Part shown: positions 23,406 to 30,372 of the stretch, piece after piece
Position numbering within the stretch: the stretch's first letter is position 1
How the letters are laid out: each line of letters begins with the position of its first letter
Source of the DNA: an uncultured Bacteroidia bacterium
Lineage (GTDB): Bacteria > Bacteroidota > Bacteroidia > Bacteroidales > F082
Direction: 5' to 3'
DNA: 55,394 bases
Assembly: GCA_902799345.1 (NCBI GenBank)
Contig: CADBZW010000016.1
Span: 1 to 55,394, forward strand
Translations under genes and position numbers: made by a program
The notes under the pieces: generated by a model
What the model saw: the letters and a program-made list of their open reading frames with translations, nothing else
Told to the model about the DNA's origin: nothing
The model's database searches: none

Positions 23406-25064
23406 ATGGCAAAGAAAAAAACACACGATAAAGTAGCACAAGGGCCACGGTTTCGTAATATACTCCTGGCTGTTTTGACGGGTGGACTGCTCACTGCGGC
23501 ATGGCCTACCTGGGGCATCGCATCATTGGCTTTCGTGGGCTTCGTCCCGCTGCTGATGCTGGAAGACCGCATCGCACAAGGCGGAAAAGGCAGGCTGTTT
23601 TGGCTGTCCTTCCTTGCCTTCCTCATCTGGAACGCTGGCACCACCTGGTGGGTGTGGAACGCCACTCCTGCCGCCATTCTGGCTTGGGTGCTGAACGCCC
23701 TCTTCATGACCATCGTCTTCATCGTGTTTCACCTCACGAAGAAAAAAGTATGCAACAACCCTTGGGGCAACTTCTTCCTCATCCCCTACTGGATCGCCTT
23801 CGAATACCTCACCTATCACTGGTCCATCAAATGGCCTTGGCTCAACTTGGGCGGCGTCTTTTCGAGCACCGTCAGCTGGGTGCAGTGGTACGAATACACG
23901 GGCTTGGTGGGAGGAACGCTGTGGGTATTGCTCGTCAACATCTTGATTGCCAATATCATCCAGTTTTTCAACTCAAAAGAGACGAAGAACATTTTGGTCA
24001 ACATTGGTCTGGAAGCAGTCGTTCTGCTGGTGCCCATCCTCGTCAGTAAGGCGATGTACAAACACTACGAAGACCAAGGCGAGGACACCGAGGTCATCGT
24101 GGTGCAGCAGAATTGCGACCCTTGGAACGAGCAGTTCGACAGCCATTTCTACGACCAAGTGATCCAAAACAACATCAACCTGTCACTGCCTCTGGTCACA
24201 CCCAACACACGTTTTGTGGTGAGCAGCGAGTCGGCCATCCAAGAGGGGATCTGGCTGCATGAGGTGGACAAGGCCCATGCCGTCAACACCCTGCGCGACT
24301 ATGTGAAACGCTTCCCTCAGATGGCTTTCGTCATCGGTGGCACCACCTTCGAATGGGTGCCCAAAGGCATGGAGGACGACTTCCCTGCGCGACAAATCGG
24401 CGACTCCGACAAATACTACTATTGCCACAACTCGGCCCTGCTCATCGACAGCGTCGGCATGCAACACCGCAACAAGTCGCAGCTCACGCCAGCGGTGGAA
24501 GCCATCCCCGAATGGATGGGGTTCTTGCGCAACTTCAGCCTCACCATGGGCATCGCGCGCGGCACCTTGAAAGGCGACCCCGAAGCCCAGGTGATGACCT
24601 TTGGCGGACATAAGATAGGCGCTGCCATCTGCTACGAGAGCGTCTTCGGAGAATATGTCAGCTCGTTCTGCAAGAAAGGCGCCGACCTGCTCTTCGTCAT
24701 CACCAACGACGGCTGGTGGGGCCACACCCCTGGCTATCGTCAGCATTTCGAGTTCTCTAAGCTTCGCGCCATCGAAAACCGCCGTTGCATCGCCCGCTCC
24801 GCCAACACGGGACGCTCGGGATTCATCAACCAACGCGGCGACGTGCTACAACAGACCCATTACTGGGAGCCCGACGCCATCCGCGAGACCTTGAAAGCCA
24901 ACGACAAAGTGACGTTCTACGCCCAACACGGCGACTACCTCAGCCGCATCGCGGTGTATCTCACCTTCGTTTTGCTGCTTACCTGGGGTGCCATCAGCCT
25001 CATCAAGTGGAACAGGTCGGGCGAAAAACCCACCAAGAAAACCGCCAAGCGCAAGAAGAAATGA
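23406..25064 (+). CDS. lnt: Apolipoprotein N-acyltransferase Lnt
   Basis: This 552-residue inner-membrane enzyme adds the third acyl chain to lipoproteins, which fits the many lipoproteins here. The N-terminal part (up to about 200) has several membrane segments, among them a WPTWGIASLAFVGFVPLLML stretch and a WALWNATP-like WWVWNATPAAILAW stretch. The C-terminal nitrilase-like periplasmic domain carries the catalytic Glu in VVSSESAIQEG, a conserved Lys region and the catalytic Cys in GAAICYESVFGEYV. A last membrane segment (VYLTFVLLLTWGAISLI) and a basic tail follow. The start at 23406 (MAKKKTHDKVAQG) fits the promoter. The ATGA overlap with the next gene suggests translational coupling. Confidence 0.93.
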   Translation: MAKKKTHDKVAQGPRFRNILLAVLTGGLLTAAWPTWGIASLAFVGFVPLLMLEDRIAQGGKGRLFWLSFLAFLIWNAGTTWWVWNATPAAILAWVLNALFMTIVFIVFHLTKKKVCNNPWGNFFLIPYWIAFEYLTYHWSIKWPWLNLGGVFSSTVSWVQWYEYTGLVGGTLWVLLVNILIANIIQFFNSKETKNILVNIGLEAVVLLVPILVSKAMYKHYEDQGEDTEVIVVQQNCDPWNEQFDSHFYDQVIQNNINLSLPLVTPNTRFVVSSESAIQEGIWLHEVDKAHAVNTLRDYVKRFPQMAFVIGGTTFEWVPKGMEDDFPARQIGDSDKYYYCHNSALLIDSVGMQHRNKSQLTPAVEAIPEWMGFLRNFSLTMGIARGTLKGDPEAQVMTFGGHKIGAAICYESVFGEYVSSFCKKGADLLFVITNDGWWGHTPGYRQHFEFSKLRAIENRRCIARSANTGRSGFINQRGDVLQQTHYWEPDAIRETLKANDKVTFYAQHGDYLSRIAVYLTFVLLLTWGAISLIKWNRSGEKPTKKTAKRKKK

Positions 25065-26137
25065 GCGAGGTGCTGCTTTCCCTAGGTCCCTTTCAAGGCA
25101 TCACCGACGCGCCGTTCCGCAACGTCTTCAAGCGGCATTTCGGCGGCATCGACAAGTTCTACACGCCATTCTTCACGGGCATCCACAAAGAAGAAAACGC
25201 CAAGAACCTACAAGGCGAGGAAATCGACCCAAGATGCAACGATGTCAACACGCTGACACCGCAAATCCTCAGCACCGACGCGGAGGAAATCCTACGTTTC
25301 GCCAAGCAATGCAAGGAATTAGGCTACAAGGAAATCAACCTCAACATGGGTTGCCCATTCCCCAGGGTGGCCAACAAGAAACGCGGGAGTGGCCTCCTGC
25401 CCTATCCAGACAAGGTGGAGACGATGCTGGAAGGCGTTTTCGAGCACATTGGCGACATGAAATTCAGCGTGAAATGCCGCTTGGGGTATTTCAGCCCCGA
25501 GGAAATCGACGCCATCATACCGATTTTCAACCGCTTTCCACTCAGTGAATTAATCATCCACCCACGCATCGGGAAGCAACTCTACAAGGGCGAGGCGGAT
25601 GTGGAACGGTTCAAGAGCCTTATACCTTATATTAATGCGCCGCTGGTGTATAACGGGGATATTTTTTCGGTGGAGAGCTATGAAAGGATTCGGGGAGTTA
25701 TATGTGGGGGATTGCGGGTCAAGCCCGCAATGACACCCATAGAAGAAACGTCACCCAAAAGTGTCATTGCGGGCGAAGACCCGCAATCTCCTGCGCTTAA
25801 AGGCTATATGCTGGGACGGGGGATTTTGGCGAATCCGTTTTTAGCAGAGGACATCAAGACTCTGGATTGCTTCGTCGTTCCTCCTCGCAATGACGCAAAG
25901 CGTCGAATCGAACGGCTGCACACTTACGTCCTCGACCTATACGAAGACCGTCTGCACCATGCGGGAGGGAGTCCCAAGGTGTTGGGGCGCATGAAGGAAC
26001 TGTGGTCGTATCTGATGTATTCTTTCGACGAGCCACAAGACATCTGGCGCAAGATTAAGAAAATCAATGCGCTAAAGGAATACGAGGAAGCGGTGGAAAC
26101 GGTTTTCCGGTCTCACACCCTCCGACGCATCACTTAA
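25061..26137 (+). CDS. tRNA-dihydrouridine synthase family protein with repeat-derived insertions
   Basis: This encodes 358 residues of a FMN-dependent TIM-barrel enzyme that reduces uridines in tRNA. Motifs are LGPFQGITDAPFRNVF at the start, LNMGCPFPRVANKKRGSGLL (catalytic Cys98), FSVKCRLGYFSPEE, LIIHPRIGKQLYKGE, APLVYNGDIFS and GYMLGRGILANPFLAED. Start 25061 overlaps the lnt stop by ATGA. Between NGDIFS and GYMLGRG lies a foreign stretch of about 30 residues encoded by two palindromic copies (25710-25788), and a second foreign piece of about 12 residues follows GILANPFLAEDIKTLD (25862-25896). The frame survives all of them. The last eight bases overlap the convergent nitroreductase gene. 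The specific Dus class cannot be assigned by eye. Confidence 0.88.
   Translation: MSEVLLSLGPFQGITDAPFRNVFKRHFGGIDKFYTPFFTGIHKEENAKNLQGEEIDPRCNDVNTLTPQILSTDAEEILRFAKQCKELGYKEINLNMGCPFPRVANKKRGSGLLPYPDKVETMLEGVFEHIGDMKFSVKCRLGYFSPEEIDAIIPIFNRFPLSELIIHPRIGKQLYKGEADVERFKSLIPYINAPLVYNGDIFSVESYERIRGVICGGLRVKPAMTPIEETSPKSVIAGEDPQSPALKGYMLGRGILANPFLAEDIKTLDCFVVPPRNDAKRRIERLHTYVLDLYEDRLHHAGGSPKVLGRMKELWSYLMYSFDEPQDIWRKIKKINALKEYEEAVETVFRSHTLRRIT
25710..25804. repeat. Two opposed palindromic repeats inside the dus gene
   Basis: GATTGCGGGTC...CCGCAATGAC (25710-25734) and, inverted, GTCATTGCGGGCG...CCGCAATC (25763-25788), then CTGCGCTTAAAGG resembling the arm of the hemW element. The family is that of 1981-2005 and 7297-7322. 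Confidence 0.88.
25862..25896. repeat. GGATTGCTTCGTCG-type repeat inside the dus gene
   Basis: CTGGATTGCTTCGTCGTTCC then TCCTCGCAATGACGC is a dispersed palindromic sequence seen in many bacterial genomes. Read on the other strand it encodes the familiar HCEEERRSNP peptide. It is read in frame here as DCFVVPPRNDAK. Confidence 0.75.
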
Positions 26138-26768
26138 TCCAATAGACGTAGTTGTCCTTGCGCGGCTTAGCCTCGGGATACTCGCCCGCGGTATAGCCGA
26201 GGATGCAGTTGCCAATGCCCACAAGATTTTCGTTCTCGATGCCGGCGTCCTTCAAGATGGCTTTGCCTTCCTCGGTCTCGAAGACCTCCTTGGCGCGATG
26301 TATCCAGCATGAACCCAAGCCTTTGGCATGGGCGGCATTCAGCAGGTTACCCATCACGAGAGAGCCGTCTTCCTTCCACGTCCTAGCGGCAGTGGTGTCG
26401 GCGAGTACCACCAACACTACGGGAGCGCCATAGAACGGGTCCATGTCGTTGTCGGGACCAAAGACGGCGGCGTTAAGCTTGCTTAAACGGTCGCGCACTT
26501 CGCGGTTGGTGACGGCGACGATGACAGGGGATTGGCGGTTCATGCCCGTCGGGGCATAGGTGCCGGCTTTGCAGATCTCTTCGATGACCTCCATGGGAGG
26601 CACTTCGTCGGTGTAGCTGCGCACGCTGCGGCGCGTCAGCAGGTCGTTCATGGTAGTGTTCATGGTCTTCTCTTCGTTGTTGGTGTTGGTGTTGGCATTG
26701 TCGTTTGGGCCACAGCTAGTCAGGAACAGGGCAACGACCAATGTCATAATCAGTGAGGTTTTGTTCAT
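26130..26768 (-). CDS. Nitroreductase family lipoprotein
   Basis: This encodes 212 residues. Residues 1-19, MNKTSLIMTLVVALFLTSC, form a signal peptide and lipobox (LTSC), followed by an Asn/Thr/Glu linker. A nitroreductase domain fills the rest: DLLTRRSVRSYTDEVP (FMN-phosphate Arg pair), AGTYAPTGMNRQSP, LVMGNLLNAAHAKGLGSCWIHRA and IGNCILGYTAGEYPEAKPRK. These FMN/NAD(P)H enzymes are normally cytoplasmic, so a lipid-anchored copy is unusual. The start at 26768 is chosen because the -7 box at 26790-26797 lies just before it; an upstream ATG at 26792 would precede the transcript start. Confidence 0.85.
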   Translation of the reverse strand: MNKTSLIMTLVVALFLTSCGPNDNANTNTNNEEKTMNTTMNDLLTRRSVRSYTDEVPPMEVIEEICKAGTYAPTGMNRQSPVIVAVTNREVRDRLSKLNAAVFGPDNDMDPFYGAPVVLVVLADTTAARTWKEDGSLVMGNLLNAAHAKGLGSCWIHRAKEVFETEEGKAILKDAGIENENLVGIGNCILGYTAGEYPEAKPRKDNYVYWIK

Positions 26769-26789
26769 AATGGTGTTATTTTTGTCGGA

Positions 26790-26797
26790 CAAAAATA
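26790..26797 (-). promoter_or_regulatory. Promoter -7 box (TATTTTTG) for the nitroreductase gene
   Basis: The minus-strand GACTATTTTTGTCC fits TAnnTTTG and sits 22 bases before the start at 26768. Confidence 0.5.
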
Positions 26798-26814
26798 GTC
26801 AAAATAATGTTTCA

Positions 26815-26855
26815 CCGAAAAAAACAATGCCCACCTGAAAGCAGGCAGGCATTGT
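26815..26855 (-). terminator. Terminator after rocD
   Basis: AATGCCTGCCTGCTTTCAGG and the matching TGGGCATT form a hairpin on the minus strand (outer stem CAATGCC/GGCATTG, 26825-26854), followed by a T run. Confidence 0.8.
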
Positions 26856-26876
26856 TTCAGTGAATCGCGCATCAAA

Positions 26877-28109
26877 TCATTCGAACGAGGCGATGGCCTT
26901 CTTGATGATTTCGATGGCTTCGCGGAGTTCGGCCTCGGTGATGACCAAGGGCGGGGCGAAGCGGATGATGTGCTGGTGGGTGGGCTTGGCCAGCAGGCCG
27001 AGGTCACGCATCTTGAGGCACACGTCCCAAGCTTCCTTGCCGTCTTTGGGTTTGATAATCACAGCGTTGAGCAAGCCCTTACCACGGACTTTCTCAATCA
27101 TCGGGCTCTTGATCTTGCCGATCTCCTCACGGAAGATTTTACCGAGACGCTCGGCGTTCTCCATCAGGTGTTCTTCCTTGATGACTTCAAGGGCGGCGAT
27201 GCTCACGCGAGCAGCAATCGGGTTGCCGCCGAAGGTCGAGCCGTGTTCACCGGGCTTGATGTTCAGCATGATGTCGTCGTCGGCCAACACGCAGCTCACC
27301 GGCACCACACCGCCACCGAGGGCCTTACCCAGGATGAGGATGTCGGGGCGCACGCCTTCGTGGTCACAAGCCAGCATCTTACCCGTACGGGCGATACCGC
27401 ACTGCACCTCGTCGGCCATGAACAGCACGTTGTACTTCTTGCAGATGTCGTAGCACTTCTTCAGGTAGCCCTCATCCGGCACGTAGACGCCAGCCTCGCC
27501 TTGGATGGGCTCCAGCAGGAAACCAGCGATCTCCTTGCCTTCCTTAGCCAGCACTTGTTCCAGTGCGTCGGGGTCGTTGTAGGGGATGCGGATGAAACCG
27601 GGAGTCATGGGGCCGTAGTTGGCGTAGCTCTCGGGGTCGTTACTCATCGTGATGATGGTGATAGTGCGGCCGTGGAAGTTGCCTTCGCAGCACACGATCT
27701 TCACCTTGTCGTTCGGGATACCTTTCTTGACGACACCCCAACGGCGGGCGAGTTTCAGGCCCGTCTCGTCGGCTTCGGCGCCCGAGTTCATGGGCAGCAC
27801 CTTGTCGTAGCCGAAATATTCAGTCACATATTTCTCCCACACGCCGAGTGCGTCGTTATAGAAGGCGCGGCTGCTGAGGGTGAGGCGCTCGGCCTGGTCG
27901 GTCATGGCCTTGATGATCTTGGGATGGCAGTGGCCTTGGTTGACAGCGGAATAAGCCGAAAGGAAGTCGAAATACTCTTTGCCTTCGACGTCCCACACCT
28001 TGGCGCCCTTACCTTTGGCGAGGACGACCGGCAGCGGGTGATAGTTATGGGCACCGTACTTGGCTTCCAGGTCCATAGCTTGTTGTGATGATGTGATTTT
28101 CTCGATCAT
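26877..28109 (-). CDS. rocD: Ornithine aminotransferase
   Basis: This 410-residue PLP enzyme converts ornithine and 2-oxoglutarate to glutamate semialdehyde and glutamate, linking arginine and proline metabolism in the cytoplasm. Signatures are [77 protein letters not shown] and [14 protein letters not shown], with the PLP Lys at 262. [11 protein letters not shown] follows. The length and motifs match ornithine aminotransferase better than acetylornithine aminotransferase. It has its own promoter at 28173-28180 and terminator. Confidence 0.95.
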   Translation of the reverse strand: MIEKITSSQQAMDLEAKYGAHNYHPLPVVLAKGKGAKVWDVEGKEYFDFLSAYSAVNQGHCHPKIIKAMTDQAERLTLSSRAFYNDALGVWEKYVTEYFGYDKVLPMNSGAEADETGLKLARRWGVVKKGIPNDKVKIVCCEGNFHGRTITIITMSNDPESYANYGPMTPGFIRIPYNDPDALEQVLAKEGKEIAGFLLEPIQGEAGVYVPDEGYLKKCYDICKKYNVLFMADEVQCGIARTGKMLACDHEGVRPDILILGKALGGGVVPVSCVLADDDIMLNIKPGEHGSTFGGNPIAARVSIAALEVIKEEHLMENAERLGKIFREEIGKIKSPMIEKVRGKGLLNAVIIKPKDGKEAWDVCLKMRDLGLLAKPTHQHIIRFAPPLVITEAELREAIEIIKKAIASFE

Positions 28110-28118
28110 GGTTTGTTA

Positions 28119-28165
28119 TTTAAGGATTTAAAGATTTAAAATTTAAAATTCAAAGATTTGAAAAT
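28119..28165. repeat. AAGATTTAAA low-complexity tract upstream of rocD
   Basis: AT-rich units (TTTAAGGATTTAAAGATTTAA and AAATTCAAAGATTTG) fill the rocD leader. They resemble part of the tract at 21951-21968. Confidence 0.6.
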
Positions 28166-28172
28166 TGAACTG

Positions 28173-28180
28173 CAAAGTTA
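28173..28180 (-). promoter_or_regulatory. Promoter -7 box (TAACTTTG) for rocD
   Basis: The minus-strand CCTAACTTTGCAG matches TAnnTTTG, 63 bases upstream of the rocD start. Confidence 0.5.
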
Positions 28181-28185
28181 GGGTT

Positions 28186-29634
28186 TTATTTCATCATTTC
28201 ACATTTTTTCCGATTTTTCCGAACAATTTTGTAGGCTATGTACAAAACCGCAGCGGCGAGGTAAAGGCAAAGCAATCCGTAAAACGCCATGCGGTAGTGG
28301 TTGCGCTGGGATTGGAGGGTTTGGATTTGGGCGTTTTGGGAGTCGTGTTGTTGGAGGAGATCCGAGAATTTCGTTTTTAGCTCACCGTTTTCGTCCGATA
28401 GGCCATTGTTTTCACGCTGTAATTCCGAAATAGAAGAATCAAAAATCGACAATTCAGCCTCCAACTCTTTCATCATGCCTAATCGCGCATAGTCGAGAGA
28501 CAGTGCCTTACGGAAAGTGGGGCGCAATTGGAGAAGGCCTGACTTCTGTTCCAGTTCAAAATAACGATTAAAATACTGAAACGACTTTGAGGCTTGGCCT
28601 AACTTACTTAAAATCTTCCCCAAGCCCACACACGCCTCCATCTGACCGTACAAGTAGCCGCTATTTTCAGCCAAAGCTAGTGCTTCCTCATATTTTGCGA
28701 CAGCTTCTGCATGATTGCCCTGATGCTCCATGACATTGCCCATTTCCACCAAGGCCCCTGAAATCTCATTATTTAAAGAAACTGCGTTTTCCTTATATGC
28801 CAAAGGACTTTCCCCATAGTCAATGGCTTTTTGGAAATAAAACAAAGCGGAATCATAGTTGACATAGGTGTTTTCATATATCACTCCCATGTTTTTGCAA
28901 ACAAGGAATGAATAATAATTCTCACCGTAAGCTTCGAATCGGGGCAAGATATCCCAGTAAATCCATCTTGCCTCATCATAACGGCCTCTATCAAGATAAA
29001 TCGTTGCAATGTTAGATTTCAGGCGCAACACATTCAAGCTGTCATCGACAGCCTCAAACAAGCCCTTGGCCTCAGTATTGTACTGCAATGACATTTTAAG
29101 GTCACCCCGTTTATACCATAGCAAGCCCATATTTGATATAACCGATGCATAAGCCGAGGTGTCGTTCAGCTGTTTGGCCATCGGCAAGGCCTCTTCATAC
29201 ACCAGGTAAGCTGTGTCTATGCTGCCGAAAGACATCTCATAAGTGGCTAAATTCCAAAGAGACTCAAATGCGTTTTTTGTATCCGCCAACGCCGTAAACT
29301 GAGCATGGGCTTGTCTCAGATATATTTTAGCCAAATCCATATCACCATGAAAAGCATATTGGACGCCCAACGCATAATTCGCCTTAGCCTCCAGGTCCGC
29401 AAAGCCTTGATTTTGTGCTTCTTTTATGGCCTTTTCACCCCAATCGATGCAATCATCGTAGGAAACGTCATAGAACTCCCAAGTCAGTTCTATCATCGTC
29501 AGCACTTTCTCACGACCTTCTTGAGACGGCAGAACGTTTAACAGGCTATCCACAATCCTCGTCTCCTCCTGAGCAAAGCCCACCAAGGACAAAAGCAACA
29601 ATACAACAACCCCTATTTTAAACTTGACACCCAT
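28186..29634 (-). CDS. TPR protein with a C-terminal membrane segment, no output domain
   Basis: This encodes 482 residues. MGVKFKIGVVVLLLLSLVGFAQ is a signal peptide. TPR units occupy about 45-400 (for example YALGVQYAFHGDMDLAKIYL, SNMGLLWYKRGDLKMSLQYN and ALVEMGNVMEHQGNHAEAVA). A coiled coil (SELQRENNGLSDENGELKTK) and one membrane segment (YGLLCLYLAAAVLYIAYKIV) come next, then a short basic cytoplasmic tail ending CEMMK. The layout equals the sensor half of TPR-type histidine kinases and LuxR-type regulators in Bacteroidota, but the effector domain is absent. It follows the MBL gene by 12 bases and is probably cotranscribed. Confidence 0.82.
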   Translation of the reverse strand: MGVKFKIGVVVLLLLSLVGFAQEETRIVDSLLNVLPSQEGREKVLTMIELTWEFYDVSYDDCIDWGEKAIKEAQNQGFADLEAKANYALGVQYAFHGDMDLAKIYLRQAHAQFTALADTKNAFESLWNLATYEMSFGSIDTAYLVYEEALPMAKQLNDTSAYASVISNMGLLWYKRGDLKMSLQYNTEAKGLFEAVDDSLNVLRLKSNIATIYLDRGRYDEARWIYWDILPRFEAYGENYYSFLVCKNMGVIYENTYVNYDSALFYFQKAIDYGESPLAYKENAVSLNNEISGALVEMGNVMEHQGNHAEAVAKYEEALALAENSGYLYGQMEACVGLGKILSKLGQASKSFQYFNRYFELEQKSGLLQLRPTFRKALSLDYARLGMMKELEAELSIFDSSISELQRENNGLSDENGELKTKFSDLLQQHDSQNAQIQTLQSQRNHYRMAFYGLLCLYLAAAVLYIAYKIVRKNRKKCEMMK

Positions 29635-29646
29635 TAAACTGCCAAC

Positions 29647-30288
29647 TCATAGAAACATATTGTATTTTCTTTCATCGAAAATCGTGGTGCTTTCGCCATG
29701 GCCGGAGTAGACCTCGGTATCGTCGGGCAGATGGAACAAGCGCTCGATGATGTTGGTGCGGAGCTGCTCGTAGTTGCCCCCAGGGAAGTCGGTGCGGCCA
29801 ATGCTGCGGCAGAAGAGCGCGTCGCCGGTGAAGACCCACCCTTCGATTTCGGCGTAGAGGCTGATGCTGCCCATGGCATGGCCCGGCGTGCTGATGACCT
29901 CCAAGGTGCTCTCTCCCACCTTGATGACTTCGCCGTCCTCAAGGTCGCGGTCAGGCAGCTCGCCCTCACCCATAAACGACATTCCAAACAATTGCGCCTG
30001 CTGACGCGAACGCAAGAAGTCGTCTTTCACATTGGGATGCGCCGCCACGGGGATGCCGTAACGCTTTTTCACTGCCGTGTTACCTACAATATGGTCGATG
30101 TGGCCGTGCGTGTTGATGGCCATCAGCGGCTTGAGGCGATGACTGTCGATGAAGCCGAAGAGTTCATTCTCTTCGCCCGCAGTGGAGCAGCCCGGGTCAA
30201 TGATGACGCATTCCTTGGTATCGTCGTCGTAAACGACATAGGTGTTTTCTGCGAAGGGATTGAAAACGAAAGAATCAAGTTTAAGCAT
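29647..30288 (-). CDS. MBL-fold metallo-hydrolase (glyoxalase II-like)
   Basis: This encodes 213 residues. The zinc motif HxHxDH is at 61-66 (NTHGHIDHIVGN), followed by STPGHAMGSISLYAE, FTGDALFCRSIGRTDFPGG and VYSGHGESTTI, the standard pattern of small glyoxalase II-like hydrolases. The likely reaction is thioester or related hydrolysis in the cytoplasm; the precise substrate is not determinable. Its promoter is divergent from that of the large TolB-like gene, and it leads the two-gene unit with the TPR protein. Confidence 0.9.
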   Translation of the reverse strand: MLKLDSFVFNPFAENTYVVYDDDTKECVIIDPGCSTAGEENELFGFIDSHRLKPLMAINTHGHIDHIVGNTAVKKRYGIPVAAHPNVKDDFLRSRQQAQLFGMSFMGEGELPDRDLEDGEVIKVGESTLEVISTPGHAMGSISLYAEIEGWVFTGDALFCRSIGRTDFPGGNYEQLRTNIIERLFHLPDDTEVYSGHGESTTIFDERKYNMFL

Positions 30289-30305
30289 AACGATGTTTTT
30301 CGGTG

Positions 30306-30313
30306 CAAAGGTA
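30306..30313 (-). promoter_or_regulatory. Promoter -7 box (TACCTTTG) for the MBL-TPR unit
   Basis: The minus-strand TACCTTTGCACC fits TAnnTTTG, 18 bases before the start at 30288. Confidence 0.5.
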
Positions 30314-30346
30314 AGGATTTTTCCGCAGTATTCTAAAGATTTTGCC

Positions 30347-30354
30347 TATCTTTG
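30347..30354 (+). promoter_or_regulatory. Promoter -7 box (TATCTTTG) for the TolB-like gene
   Basis: TATCTTTGTCGG lies 18 bases before the chosen ATG at 30373 and rules out the TTG start at 30352 inside the box. Confidence 0.5.
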
Positions 30355-30372
30355 TCGGCTAATTTGGTATTC

